Positions 10,920-26,000 are shown, counted from the first letter of the stretch. The stretch: 64,000 bases of DNA from Setaria digitata (GCA_003640385.1 RCAB01000039.1:186001-250000); one strand, 5' to 3'. The notes: a model not told the origin generated them from the letters alone. Made by a program: numbers and translations.

Positions 10920-13714
10920 TTTTTTTTTTTTGTCCTTCCTTAAAAGTTTATTCGAAGCTGCTGAAAAAAAAAAAGAAATACCTATCTTACAAATTATGAA
11001 ATTGCTGCAGAAATAGCGGCAAAAAAAAGTTTTCGCATTTCGATAGTAATTTCAAAACATAAGGACAAAGCTCAAAAAATATGTGTATTAAAAAGATATG
11101 TATGAGCACTTTTGAAAAATTAAATTTGGCTGGCCGATGATGCCTAAGATCGCACACTTGTTAGCACGTAAAAGACTTCTGAAATTCTCTTTCACAGGAA
11201 CATTCTTCCAACTTTTTTGTGTACTTTTAACTAATCAATATAAATGATAATGAACGTTGCTGATTGAATGATAGTTAAAGTTGAAAACGAAAAAAAAAAA
11301 AGGATTACATCAAGCTATAAGCTTCATTTCTCGAGAGATTGTACTAAATCCGTTTCTCGAAACTACCACAAAAACAATATATTGATCAAAGGCTTGCTAT
11401 TTCAACATCTCTCTAACTTATTCATTTACAATTTTTCTTTAAAAACAACCTCACGCAGCTCATTAGCGATACTTTTAAAGGTACGCAAAACGATTGATAC
11501 TGATTTTAAAAACGCATCGGCGAATCGATCATACGAATCGGATAATGATCGATTGAGTTCCCATAAATGATACTACGAAATAGCTATCACATGTTATAAA
11601 CTTAAACTTGCCTAAATTTTCAATCTGAATAAATTTGTAAACTAAGAGATAATATGAAACTGGAATAACAAAAAGAGACCTTTCCAAAGCAATTTAGGAT
11701 AAACTGAAGAGCTAAACTCTTGAAGGTTTTTAAAAACTACAGAAATATCTATACTTTAGCACTGTAACAGTTAGTTAGATTGGAAGTGATTGAAAGTTTA
11801 AGACATTAACAGCATACAGCACAATAGCACTTGTTTGCAAAATTTCAAAAGAAAAAAAAAATTGCCACACAAATAAATGCCAACATTTTATTGGCCAAGT
11901 TAAGTTTGAGTTTCAGTATCTAATGTCAATTCCAAAGTAACTAGTTCTAACTTAACACAATACTATTGCTACTGCAATGATAGCAATCGGTCATCGACTA
12001 TTATTCTCGGATAAATGTGCTGCACAACTTAGGGACAAGTTACAAAAAAAATGTCGCATCATAACCCGACACAGTTTTTTGTAAGTTGACACAAGTAGCT
12101 GTGACAGCAGAAGCTATCTCTAGAAAGTAAACAGTTATAAAACTTCACAATGAGGAAATCATCGATGTGGTGGCTCGTTTTCGAGCACATTTCAAGTGAT
12201 TCCACCTAGTCATACTCACTTGTACCCTCTTTTTTACAGTTTTCAGATTCTTGTTTAGAACAGTATTGCGATGAAATACTGGGTGAGTAAATAGGTTAAC
12301 AGTGGCAAAGAATAAAAGAGAACTAGAATTAAGTTGAAAGTAAACAATCACCAATCAACAGTTTTCTGCTTCTGTAAGACTGTCCGGCAAAGGATCAATG
12401 AATGATGAAACACTTGCGGATGTTCAGCAGATGGAAACTTCAACGGTTGCAAAATGAAATGATGAAAAAGAAGAAAGTGAATGAATGATTCGTCGATTAA
12501 CTTTGTTCTGTCATGAATCTGCAACTACTGTGCTGACTAAACATTCTTGGTAATGAAAGCAAAGAGCAGATGATGTATTCGTTAAACTCGAACTTAATTA
12601 GTCGCTAATTGGCTCATGTGAAGAAGCAAGGTTTAGTCAGAGAGGGACGGATAATGGAGTGCAGTTTCATTTTATTTTATATTTCTGCCGAATGTTAATT
12701 TATACCCATTCATTTGGAACATTTGGCAAGTAAGATAGTATATTGTCTACTTTACGGTTTGCATCATATCAGATTTAGAGGAATAGAAATAATAAAGTTA
12801 CTAGGCAATGTTAAATTTTGATAAATGCTTTTCCAGAAAAGTTTTTTGATTAATTCTGCCATAATGACCATTGATAAAAGTTGTAATTTGCAAGAATAAT
12901 AATTTAAAATCTGGAAATTTGGAATTTATAAAAACCGGAAGTAAAGATATCGAGGAAGAAAAAAGATGGGATCGAAATGACTAACCATCTGAGTTACAAT
13001 TCATTAGAAGTGATGCCATAAAGTAGCATTTGCGCTATTTGTAATCAAGCTAGTTGTAAAGCATTAGCTTCCCTTTGCTTATCTCGTCATTTCAGAATGC
13101 TTAATTGCATTTCAGTGTGCCATCTCTCTTCCTCCTACCACCATTTCTCGACTCTCGAATTAACCAAAGAAACACCGTTACTTTCTTATTTTACAACCGA
13201 TCCCGGTACCGCATAGTGATTAACATTATCTGTTTCTAATGCGGTCCCACGAAATTCTTTAGATATATGGGACTAACATTCAATAAAAAATTTGACTGCT
13301 TAGTGATGAGACATAAAAAATGAATATTAGCAATTTCTCTAAATTTCACATCCATCACCATTACTTTTCATTTTAATCAGCACATTCACTGTCACTGTCA
13401 ATGAGGTTAACTAATCCATCAGTATTTCTTACTCAGGTTACTGCATTACGAATAAGATTAATACCTATGAAGTCTTCCACATCTCTGCCCAAGTTCTCCT
13501 CATGTTACTATGTAATGTTAGTCTCAACATTCCCAATCTCGAGCCTGTCGCAGTTTTTTTTTTTTTTTTTTTGACTCAGACATTTAACTGAGACATCTTT
13601 CATCTCCACAGTTCAAAACAAAAAGAAAGAAGAAAAAAATAAAAAGCATTTCACCGCTTTTTTCCAGCTTGTCGCTTTCTAAATAACAATTTTCTTCTTC
13701 CCCCAGAAAAAAAT
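10920..13714. other. Intergenic region upstream of the LIM gene
   Basis: About 2.8 kb without a supported coding exon. It holds the LIM gene's 5' flank, including a 12-A run directly before its ATG, and the 3' flank of the dolichol-kinase-like gene. A T-run of about 18 lies at 13555-13572. Short frames at 11268-11570 (+) and 12145-12354 (-) show no domain or splice support. Confidence 0.5.
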
Positions 13715-15509
13715 TCAAAAGAGAATTAAATAAGCAATTATTGGTAGGATAAGATTATCCATGGCAGGTAATCCTGCTTCAAGAAGAGCACATGTAATTG
13801 ACGAAACCACAATCCAAAACGTCCCATATATCCCAATATCACATTTGATGCAATATGCGCATATAAGAAGTATAAAGATGAATTGGCCAGCTGCAAAGGC
13901 AACACTTCCTTCCACCGTTTTCTGTGACTTTGGCCAATGGAAACGACCATACTTTGAGCCAACAACTGCTGACAAACTGTCACCAACACCAACAGTGGCA
14001 ACACCAGCGAAGTGATACAAGTGACGGAACTCTGTAATAACGTCAATTCTTCTTTATTTACTTGTTGATTAACTGTTTGCTCTTTTAATCGAGATAAAGC
14101 AATGGAATTTCTTCTCGAACTCATTGCACACTTGAATTTTGGCATAATTTAAAATATTCATCTTCCTATCCTTAGAGAACTGCAGTCTTCCTCTCCAGTT
14201 CCCTATTCTACTATGTAAAGCACGAAAGCAATTCGCTTTCTTCTCTGAAAAGGAAGATTTTCAAAACGAAGTAAAAAAGAAATAATGTTGCTAAATTAGG
14301 TTACATCTGCACTCAATTTTTTTAAGATGATGGAAATCATGGGGAATATTCTGATTTCCCAAAAGCTGAAACCTATGAAATGTAACATTTGGAATAAGTA
14401 TGCTACCGTCATTAGTAATTGGCGAAAGGAAGAGTGGCAAAAATATCCCAGCTAGTAGATAAATAGGAGTTAAGATAAGTGCTGGGGAATCTTGTTTATC
14501 GATGAAAACCAATAAAAATTTATTTAAATAAACAGACCATGGTGATACGCATTTGGAACGAAAAACCTGAAATGAAAATCGGAAATATTACTAGCATAGT
14601 TTGATTCTGGACAACCACTCCATAGTATTAGATGTGGAAACTCTATTCACAATCAAATGATTAAGATTATTTATAGAAAGCAGTAAGAGCGATGCTATAA
14701 TTAATGATTCCTAGCATTTAACAAGAAGCAATGGCTAAATAGACTATCAGAAAGCAAATATTTTTTCATCTCCATAAAAATTTCTTGGAAAAACTGGAAA
14801 GCAGAAGAAACTTTCAAAAATGAGCCTACCTCAAGAATTATAAAAATACAAAGCATCAACCAAGCAGATAACCAAATTAACTCGAAATCATATTGAATCC
14901 CGGTTATACAAATTAATGTAATTACTAAATGAAAAAATTTCCTGTGTACAGTTGAACTATACGATGAGTGATTTACAACGATGCAGAACAATACTGTTGC
15001 AGAGGTACATATCGAATAAAACAGCAATAAACAATACCTTAAATACTTTATAATCTAATTTCAAATTACTGACTGATTTCTAGTGGTATATCTATGAGAC
15101 CTCAATTCCTTTTTACGCTTGCGTTTTTTTTTTTTTTTAATTATGGAATGAATGAAAATAGGACATGCATTTTGACAACTTTTATGGAATTTGATTTCCT
15201 TTTTTTCTCTCCTGATAACTTACCAAATTAAAATACAGCAGAAGAATAAGTAGAATTAGTAAATAAACGTACGACAAACCTTTGATCTGTTCCATCAAAA
15301 ATCCTTTGGTAAAACAATCCAGGTAAGTTCGAAAGATGAACACCTATGCGGAATGAATAGAACTGGAGAGAACAAAAAACTGTGACGATAAATAATAAAT
15401 TGATGCACATCGAATTTCGTTTTATTCTTGAAGTCAAAAGCACAAATAAAATTGTTGCAGTAACAGCAATTTCCACGAGAATCCTGTCAGTATCTCTTTG
15501 CTTCCACAT
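13715..15509 (-). CDS. Dolichol kinase-like integral membrane protein
   Basis: Four exons (15509-15280, 15037-14830, 14566-14407, 14031-13715) encode 304 residues in frame. The C-terminal half follows dolichol kinase closely: HRKFFHLVITLICITGIQYD, LMLCIFIILE, VFIDKQDSPALILTPIYLLA, the CTP-binding signature GVATVGVGDSLSAVVGSKYG, then FHWPKSQKTVEGSVAF and a final helix ending DNLILPIIAYLILF. Dolichol kinase uses CTP to phosphorylate dolichol on the endoplasmic reticulum membrane, supplying dolichyl phosphate for N-glycosylation. Several membrane helices are evident. The product is much shorter than the human enzyme (about 540 residues): the extra N-terminal helices are absent. The chosen start (MWKQRDTDRILVEIAV) is the first ATG in exon 1; a missed upstream exon is possible. 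Confidence 0.85.
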
Positions 15510-17021
15510 TATCAACAATTCCAGCTTCAAAGGAAGAATCAGTTAATCCCAACTGACGAAGAAAAGTCAGGGAACTCAGTACTGCACCTAATTTTTTTGG
15601 GTAAAATAAGTATAAAAAACCGCATTCAGATTAGGCAAGAATCTATGCTCCTGCCCCGCCAAAATCTTGAGGACTCAATCAGAACAATGTAACTTAGAAC
15701 TCATATTAAGGGTAAAATGTGCTAAAACCAAGACTAGCAATTTGCAATTGAAAAAAAAGAAATATACAACCATATTCGAAAAATTTGGCCAAGTCTATCA
15801 AACACTTTAAAAAGAAAACATAATTTTGTCCAGCACCCGTAACAGAGACTTATGTTATGTGATGAATTAGTCAAATACTAACCTTTAAGAGATTAAGACT
15901 ATTAAATTTCTAATATTTCGACGCCACCACAATTTTCAACACCCAAAATTCATTTATTTTCCCTGAAATCGGGTAATATTGCTTGTTCTATTACGCACAT
16001 TATTAGTCTAGATTATTCAAACACATGAGATTTAGAATTTGGTATTTTGTTTGCAAAACTTGTAGTGTCATCACACACATTACGAAATAAATTCTTGTTC
16101 ATGTGAAACTTACAGAAAATAATTAGCATAACGAATATTCGACAGTGTCATTTCAAAACAAAGCGAAAGAAATACAGTACTGAAAATGATCAAGTAAAAA
16201 ATTTATAAACATTTCTTCTGTTCAAAATATAAGCGACGTATATTGACCCATTTCTTATAATTGAACCGCTTCACGGTCTCGAGCTGTTTATATATTTATA
16301 AGGATACAAAATCGTGCACAAATGCTAAACGAGAAGGCTGTATTAAATTCATAGTTTTCGTAACAGCAAGAGATGGAATACATAACAGTGAGGCTTAAAA
16401 AGTTCTATCAAAAATAGGAAAGACTGATACTTCATTTATAATTTAATAACGAACATCAATAATAAAGCACTGATAGCAGAAGGCAATGAATGAATAAGTT
16501 AGAATATTGTGTGGAAGTTTAGTTCAAAGAAGTGAAACTTAGTAAGTGATTAATACATAAGATATTGTTGGCAGTAATGCTAGGATTAAATAGGACAAGA
16601 ATACTACTCTAAGCAACGCAAGATCAGATAATATTTCAAAACAAACTAAAACTGTTTGGCAACAATTACTAATAAATCAATCAACGATAAATTAAACAGA
16701 TCATCATAAGCCTACTCAGTTATGCACAAAGAAAAGTCGAGCCCCCTTGATTACAACACAATGAGGGAGAGAAGTGCAGGAATTTCAAAGAGAAAGATGA
16801 AACATTTAAATGAAATTCTATTCATTAAGAGTGAATTTTCCAAAAACTGAAACTAATTAAACCATAATGATGATATCCAGTGCATTAACTTATCACTAAT
16901 TTATCAAGAAATAATAAAAAAGAAGCTTCCATACGACCACAGAGGACTATGTAAAAAAAAAAAGTAAAAAAGAAGCTTTACGGATGATTTATAAAAAAAA
17001 AAAGTGATGGCTCATATACCT
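15510..17021. other. Interval between the dolichol-kinase-like and coiled-coil genes
   Basis: About 1.5 kb lies between two same-strand genes. No exon was found that extends either in phase. The distance is too long for a typical closely spaced nematode operon. Confidence 0.5.
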
Positions 17022-20000
17022 TTAAAGTGCCAAATTATCAATATTACACATCAACTGGAAAAAAGCTAATTCATTATATAGAATTTCGGAAGTATCGAAA
17101 ATGAGTTCTTCCCTAACTTCACCCACTTTAGCACCCACATATTGAGATAATGTATCATCAACAATTGTACTCAGCTGGCTTCGAAAAAGATCCGTTGGAG
17201 CAGCGTCTCCAGGAAAGCATACCATAGATGCCTGATGAAGTAGTTCGTCACGCAGCTGTCTCATGAATCCATCATCTGCAACCACCTCACTGTGTTCTCG
17301 TATACGTGGTAAGATACCATCGATGATCATACAAATGTCATTTTCTAATCCTGGAAATATACATCTCGAACAGTTCAGTATGATATTCTCCTTCCAATCA
17401 TCATTTTCGAATCTCACCTTCTTTTAAACCCGACTGCTTTTGAAATATCACTAAGTAAAGCAATATTTTGAACTTTTCAGAATAACGTGCTTCACTAATA
17501 ATCCCCTTCTTCAACTGAATCATATCTGCCAAATTTAACAATATTTCAGCTTTTATCTAAAAATATCAAAAAAAATGACAATAAAGTCTAGTAAAAGAAT
17601 GAAGACTTGTAATTTTTGAAAGAGAATTCTTTAGTAGAGTTCGCGCTAGTTCAAAACGAATAATATTATTCTTATCTTTTAACTTTTTTCCCTCACCTTT
17701 CGAGGAAAGGAATTCTAAACGCAAGTACTAATTATTGGATTTGAAATCAATATTTCGCACAGCAAACTCATATTTCTAGGGATTCCCATTTACTGTTTTA
17801 AAGAATATTAAGGATATCAACGGCAAAATTTGTAAAAAAGCAACAAAATGAAATTTTAATAAGGAACACTTGTTAGGAGCAACTTATGTATAGAATCAAA
17901 AATCTACACTTTCGATGTTGCAAGGTAAATTCAGGAGAAGATAGGGGTAAACTGAGCGATGATGACTCTTTACCCTTTAATTGTCTTTCTCGTCCAATTA
18001 AAAAAGCAGTGAGAGCTTGCTCTAGAGAACACTTGGTGGACCATAAAAAGAACAATTCATGTGTTTTATTACAGAAAGTGACGCAGCATCAATGATAGAG
18101 GTAGCTTGAAAAAGAAATTTTTTTTTCTGTAAACTGAAATAAGAAAGTCGAACCCTCAACACGTTCGATATCTTGCTTCTGCATCTGCTGATGCTGCTCG
18201 TCAGCCACGATCTCAGTCCTATTACGTACTTTTTCCAGGGTTTGCTGCTTTCTCAACTTCGCTTTACCAGTAGATAATTGTCGTTTTGCTTGCTCGAATT
18301 TCTATAAGATGGAAATCATTGTCACATACTGATTTACTGGCGTATTTGTTTCATAAGAAATTCTCATATGAAGCTGCTTCTAATGGTCAATATTCCTATA
18401 GGGAACAGTGAAAAAAACTGAGACTGAAGACTTACCGAAGCTTCATCTGGTGTCAATTCACGACTTAAACCTCGTTCAAACTGACTAACTGATTCAGCAC
18501 GGATAGGTTTGATCAGCTCCGCTGCTTCTTGTGGTTCCGACTCAATCGATGCTATTTCACGACTTCTATCGCTAATATCATTTCCATGCTGTAACTTAAT
18601 TCAAACTTGGTTTGAACCCATCACAAATATATTTTTCAAAATGTTGCTTAAATATGAATTTTTTGGTTTGCTAATTAGATGTCTGCTACAAATGCACATA
18701 GCTTCCTACTATTTGCATTATTTTAAGTTCTGACATTGACATTTTATAAGACTGATAAAAACTAAGGCAAGAAGAACTTCTATTTTTATTAACCAGTGCC
18801 AATTAAGACTTATTCTACTAAAGCTTAACGTGACTGATTACATGCAGCAATCCTTAGAGTGCTTTTTCATTAATAAAGAAAAATTACACTGCCTGTACAC
18901 CCCTTATTAACTGTCTCTTTTAAAAGTGAATAGATCGCACTGAAAAATCTTTATTTCAAACACCTGCAACCTGGGCTTGCGAACAAGCCTTTTAATCCTC
19001 TTTTGTGATGAGAAGAAATATTTGCAATGTTCGTGCATTATCATGGATTGAAAAACATATCCTTGTAACTGGACAGCTAAAAGGAACAAGAAAGTAATAA
19101 CATGCAATAAATCTCACCGCACAAAACAACTCAAAATGATTTAGAAAGCATGCTTTTTAAAAAAATTTTAAAAGAAACCAATGGAACCCACAAAAGAGAA
19201 GACAAGAAGATGTAATGTACCTGCAAGGTTGGGTAGGACGTCTGCTCTGCGGTTATAGCGTCCAGCCTAAGTGAACCTTAGCCCAGCTTAATCAATTTCT
19301 AAGACTGTGGCAAAGCATTCACTTAACTGGCCAGCTCACCTAGCATCACTTTTTCAAAATAAAAGTTTCAATACTTTAATACTGATTATCTAACAACACC
19401 GACTGGTACTGCACTAACAAACAACAAATATCACAATGAAGGCAAACGAAATTATTATCGTGTCAAGCAACAAGCAATTCTAATTAAAGCAAGCAAGAGC
19501 TAAGAAAGTAGCTGTTGTGATTAATAAAACTCCTCTAAACGAGAGGAAACCTGTAATATTTAGTATCCCTTTCGTCTTATTTCCTCTCATTTAATTTTTT
19601 TTCAGTGATTTTTAATCTCTCGTATTTTCCTGTTAGTTTTCGCTGATTAAAAAACAAACAAATTTGCACCATTTCCTCAAACCATAATAAATGAGGAAAT
19701 TTCGATAATGACACGACCTTAATCAGAATATTTGTCTTGTGACACCAGGAAATCATGCGATAGAAGAGAGGATTATGTTGCAGCACGACAGCCCTATAGC
19801 AATAAATACACCAACAAAAATGAAATTAGAAATATCGCCGAAAGACATACATATTAAGGAACAAACCTCATCAGTGTCACCGGGAAGTTGTCTGTCATTA
19901 CCATTTTGAAGCAGATCTGTTAGGACAGAATCCAATTCATGTACCAGTTGCCCTTTCGATAGATCCAACAAAATATTTCCAAAACGTACAAGTAGTTGTG

Positions 20001-23000
20001 GCGTTGCGTTGAGAAAATATTTCCGGAGGGTAGCAATTTTCATTTGACATGATTCCGTTGTATCAGAGCGTGATAACCTATGCTGCAAAAGAGAATAATT
20101 CAGTTTCAGAAAAAATGGGGAAAATTAGGGAAGATAATTAGCTTACAGCTTTCGAATACTTAAAAGAAAATAGCAAAAGACTAAATAACTCAATTTAAGT
20201 GGTTGGGCTACCTTTCATTTGATTTTATCGAAGACTACGAATCGAAAATCCACATAATATACTTTCTAAACTCATTATAAGTGGAATCAAGAACCAGCTG
20301 TTCCTAACCGTGGTTTTGATAAAGTTTTTCATTCTTTTTGAAAGTCAAACTACAGTTTTTTTCAATCAAATTATCCCAAAAAAATTAGACATCCAGTTTC
20401 ATAAAACATTTGTTTTAAATAATATATTTTACACTCAGGGATTCTCGATCCAAACTGTTAAAGTAAAAATTCCACATCATTTTCCAAAACCTCAAATCAT
20501 CAAAATGAAGGCAGATAAAAAACAAGTCAACAATGGAGAAATAAATGTGGGTAACAAATGGATTTCAGTTTGTCAAAAACAAATAGATTTCAGTCTACTA
20601 GTCAATAGACTGTGAATAATTGTTGAGGAGGCCCATCTGTACAGCAGGATAAGAATTTACTTGAATCATAGGAATATGAGTTTAAGTGTAAGAATGTTAA
20701 TATCACATTTCTGCTTCAAATACAGCATACAATATTAAAAATGAGAAAAGGTAAGAATGAGCAGTGAAGTAAACTGTACCGCAAGGATGGAATAAGTAAA
20801 TCCATAATAACATTGTTGGATAATCTGATGAAGAGGTGGAAATGAATAACTGAATTGGATTACAAGTATTGAAAAGAGTAGGTCAGGGAAGAAAAGGGTA
20901 AGCATATTTCTGAACCTAAATTCAATTACTTTATGCTAATGAAGACGAGAATTCCACTATTGGCAATACATTCCACATATATTCACAAACAACACTACTA
21001 CATACTAAAACACATACTCTGAAAAACAACTTCTGCAATAAGCTGTTGAATAGAAATCTACCCAGAAGCTGAATTGATTAAGGGAAACTCAGGGACCGAC
21101 ATATAGTCTATCAGGATTGACAGAACTATTACAACTTCTCTTACTGCTACAACAATAAAGCACGAGAAGTTGGAGGGTATCACCAGAATGTGGGGACTGA
21201 AAGCCCAGGATATATAACCGTCCGTTATATCCGTTGTAAAGTTTACAACAGTTGTCCCTTGGTACATATTGCTACCATCCGTAAAAGATCTTGCTACAAC
21301 TACTGGCTCTATTACGCTATGCTAGCATAGCTAAAACTTCAAATTTAACCAATTTAGAAAAAGAATAAAAATTAAAACAGAAAATATTTGTCGATCGGTA
21401 CAGGACCGTATACAAAAGAACATACTTTCCTTGTAAATACGGTAACGAACAATACCTAAGAATGAAATACATTAGTAGGTTTCAAAACCAACAGATATCG
21501 AAATGATGATGACAAAGGTGAGGCAAGGTACCGGTGGAGAGAGAATTGGTATCCCAGTTTGCGAAGCACTGGCAATTAAAAATAAAATCACAGATGCTTC
21601 GAATATTACTTCACCGTTTTAACCACATTCTATGGCAACAAAACTATAAAATCTCTGGGAACTATCAAACTAAGAAATAGCAATAGCAGCTTCTTGCACT
21701 GTGTGTTTTTCTTTTTTGAAAAGCTGCAACAGCCCTCTACATGCTTTAAGAAATTGTACCTCGGAAACTAATCGATAGTTTGACAATAGAGTCAAAAGTA
21801 GCAAATTGTCCGATGCCGTAATTTGTCATGTTCAATAATGTGTCGGATAATGAAAAAAATTATTCTTGCCTATGGACACTGAGAAAATCATTATATCTAT
21901 TTAAAATTTAATTGAAGGTTTTCCCAAAGGATATATATGATATAGATATTTCGTTATCAATGAAGTCACGAGATAAAAAGGATGTATGAAGTGAACCACG
22001 AAATGAAATACACTTCCAAGATTAAGGATCACACGGATGAGTCAATCTCAAGACAACCATCAAGATGCTGAAAACACTGCCAAACTGGTCGAATAACACT
22101 CACCTTTTCCCCGTTTCGAGTAATTAGTTTTGTATTCCGGTATTTGTTACATAAAGAAATATTCAGAAAGCAAACCTGCGTCCAAGAACCGATCCAATTC
22201 TTACACTTAAATCTATGGTTTGGTCGAAAATGATAATGACCTTTTGGAGAGTCATAAAAGTTTAAATTCAAAGCAATCTAGAACAATAAGCAATATATAT
22301 AAGCATCCATAAGCAGTCCTGAATACAAACAAGCATGGAAAAGTATCCGTAAGCAGTCCTAAATACAAACAAGGATGGAAAATTTTCTTCGGTCATATAG
22401 TAGCCACAGAAGTAATAGCAATCAGTGCTATGGCTAATTTAGGTCCACAATATCAAAGCTCGCTAGACTGTTCTTTGCACACTTATACAGTTTCGTAGCA
22501 GCATTCCATATAAATAACCAGCAGGCAACAGCGATACACAATGTTCAGAGTGGTGGACAAAATATATTATTATATATATATATGAGTCAAAAGCATGTAA
22601 AGGCATTTTGACATACTACTTGGAATTGTAAATTATTAAACAAGTAGAGAAGCTATGAGTTGTATGGAACGTATCGGTAGTCTAGTTGCAGTAAAAAGCT
22701 ATAACACAACTTTGCAGCAACCTGCAAAGCAGAGAAAGAAATTACCAATGCGAATAATAACTTTTTCATCACAAAGCCTATAAAATTTCATTTAAGCAGC
22801 GATAGCAACAGCAGCATTAGCAGCAGTTGAAAGAAGCAATGAAGGTGAAACAAACTTTTACTGAAAACTATTAAGAAAAGAAAGAAAAACGGCTGTGGTT
22901 TTCAGTAGTCTCCACAGAAGTAGCAGCAACTCTTGCTTAATGACAGAAAGCAATCATCTACTAAGTTCCTCCTGCTATCTATCCATTTATTCTTTTCGAA

Positions 23001-26000
23001 CATGTGGAAATTGAGTTCACATTGATCGATAAATAAGTGAAATTAAGTCTCACTAATACGTCTCGCTTTAACCACAATTTCTGCAAAAGTAACAGCAAGA
23101 TGTAGAAAAGCTTGTCATCAATTCCTTCAAATTTAATCCTTGTCTATTACTGCTACCAATTAATGAGTCGGAATTATCCAGTAAATAAAACGATCGCTCA
23201 TTTGTAGGTATATAAAAGCAATTGTATTCATCGTCAGGCTTGCTATCCTTAACAGATGCATTGTACGAAGCGGCACACATCTAGTTCTGTCTACGATATG
23301 TGGCGTAACCACGGGAGCTCTATATTATTCATTACATTTGCTAAAGCTAAAAGGATGAACAACCAAAAGGTTAAGAGACTAATGAACAGCCGTGCCAAGT
23401 TCCGAAGATACCAATGCTGATTTGTTGAGGAAAATTCGTAGAGCTAAGCAAGTTATGCCACATTTTATACAATGTGATGATACTTCGCCGGAAATAGTTC
23501 TTTTCTTCTTTTCTTTTTAAACATTTGTGATACGAAAAACAAAAAGGAAAAAATTAGCTAATCTGAACAAGCGCAAGCTGCTCGCGCTAAATCACTGAAT
23601 TTCAACTTTCATTCATTTCATGAGTTATTATTTTAGTTTTAATTTAAGATATCACCACTGCGAGAGATGGAATTTTATCCCTTATTTCTCTTTAACTTAT
23701 TCAGCCACTTTTAATCATTACAACTGTCACCCCTTTCGTTCATTTCTATGTTTGTAGAATTTCCCAGTAATTTTAAATAAAACACAAAAAGCCAGAAAAT
23801 ATTTATAGATCTACAGATATCAGTTAGATGACCAAAATAGGAGCACCAACTTCCGCTTCAAAAGCCATCGAGTCTAACTAAATGTATGATTGCAGTCCAT
23901 GTCAAACTTCACCACAGCAGTCAACGTTTAGCTGTCTCGCACTTAATGGAACAGGGTCAAGAACTAGCTAAGTCACTCAGAATGAACACCCTCTCTTCTT
24001 CCTCTCTAATGAATCGGCTGGACCGATCGACATATGAAATGGCCCTTCCTGGATAAATTAGCATTCGTTTCATTCGAATAAATGGATGCATGCTTTAATT
24101 AGTTTACAGATGGTACACAACATAAAACACATCCTTCCTAAGGGAAGAGCACGTTAACATTATCAGGTCAAAACAAAAAAAAAAGGGCCAGTACTATCAC
24201 CAATACAGTTTTCATTCCTACAGTTTACGAAAAAGAATAGTTTTGCCTCAATCGCTATATCATCTTTCACTCTCTTCAAAAAAAAAAAAAAAAAAAAAAA
24301 AAATTCCTTACAGCTACTACTGAAATAAATTGGAAAGGATGTAATTTGTTTGAGGAATATGAATCTTTTTAATACATAGGATGAATAAAACGGATAAAAA
24401 AAAATTTACGCACGAATGCAGATGAGAACAGTGAAGTCATGGAATGTTTTTTATTTCAAAACTAACAATTTGTTACCTTGGACTTAACAACTATTAATAC
24501 ATAAAACAACTATTACTAGCAATCACTAAAACGGACTAACTTCTGTCAAGATATTTCGGCACTTGATATGCAGTTAACAACAAATTATTACTAAGATTGA
24601 TCAAAAATGAAACATGAGCTAATATTTAATTTAGTACTAAAACTTATAAATTATGACAAACAGCATTTACTCTTTTTCCTAACAAAATCTGTTTATGTTT
24701 TTATCCATACTTTGGACAAAGTTACACTCTGACGTCAAAGTTCATTGGATTGATCCAGATTTTGATAGCAAAGACGGAAAAATTAATACTGGGATTTCTA
24801 ACGCGGTACTGCTTTACAAGTCTGCGAAGAAGGAGAACATTCCAAACTACATTACAGATGGAAAGTTGTTGAAGCAAAAAAGTTATGCAATTATCAAGCA
24901 CCTCCTCTTAAATTGAAAATTAATCTTTTTAGAATGTTCAGTTCATTCTTTCCTCCCCTTTCCTTCTCCTACTCATTTTCTGATTTCCGGATATGAAAAG
25001 AAAGCAAACGAAAAAAAGTCGAAGGCTAAGGAAAATTTTGTGCATGACTTCATCAAATTCAGGAAAAAGGGAATTTTTAAACTTAGAAATTCTCTTTCTC
25101 CCGAATTTTATGAAGTCATGCACAAAATTTTCCTTAGCTTTCGAAATATGTTTGTCATCATACTTTACAGACGCATCGATGATACTGATCTGCTCTTCCT
25201 CTTTCATACCCTTGAGATATTACAAACTAACTAACTCAGGCTCAGGCCACCAAACAATCAATAATGAGACTGGAAAAAAAAATTTGAAATTCGTACTGAG
25301 TAAGAGATACAAAGAGAAAAAGTCTCCGAGTGAAATGCATCAATTGTGTGGCAGTAAAAATTTCTTGACAAATACAGGAAAACGGCTTTCACTTTGAACA
25401 TGCAAACTCTTCATCGCAAGCTCTCTTCTTCCCGTTCTGGACACATGCAAAAGGCTGACTAAGTCAAAGTCAATTAAAAGATATATGGACGATAAACCAA
25501 TTGTCTTACATTTCCAGAAACTAACATCTGCTCTTCAGTTGAAAGTATTCAGAAAATTTGGTGAGCTTCTACAAAAAGGTCAAGAATTTTTACAAGCTTA
25601 TCCTCTGCCTTCCTTTTCAGTAACTTAAAAAATTGCTTCCTAGAGAAAAAAGTAATAACATTCTTCCAAACAAAAATCCTGCAAAACTTACAAATTCAGA
25701 ACCACATAAGAATGAATAAATATTTCAAAACAGTAATACAAAAAATTCTTTTGGATTTGAATTAAGAATAATTAGAATTGGCACCTAAAAATAAATTGTC
25801 CAAGTTGAGAACTAATACTAATAATTTAATAAAAGCATGAAACCATATGTTCTGTCTCTAAAATGAAATAAACTACCTCTAAATAATATAATTAAATGGC
25901 CTCTAAATAAACAACTAGATTATAGATGTGAAATAATTTATGCAACCAAACCATTTCTAGTGACCAATTTATCACTGAAATATCTAATCAGTCAATGATA

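Noticed and set aside
19230..19330. tRNA-like block with an A-box-like TGGCCAGTTAAG (minus strand) and GGTTCACTTAGG
   Set aside because: No acceptor stem or proper T-loop could be drawn; at best a decayed tRNA-derived repeat.
23068..23280. Extra exon of the coiled-coil gene in the large intron
   Set aside because: The frame has an acceptor-like AG but no donor in phase 0, which both neighbouring exons require.
24938..25397. Overlapping frames on both strands at the palindrome
   Set aside because: The similar peptides come from the inverted repeat itself, and no splice signals or domains support a gene.
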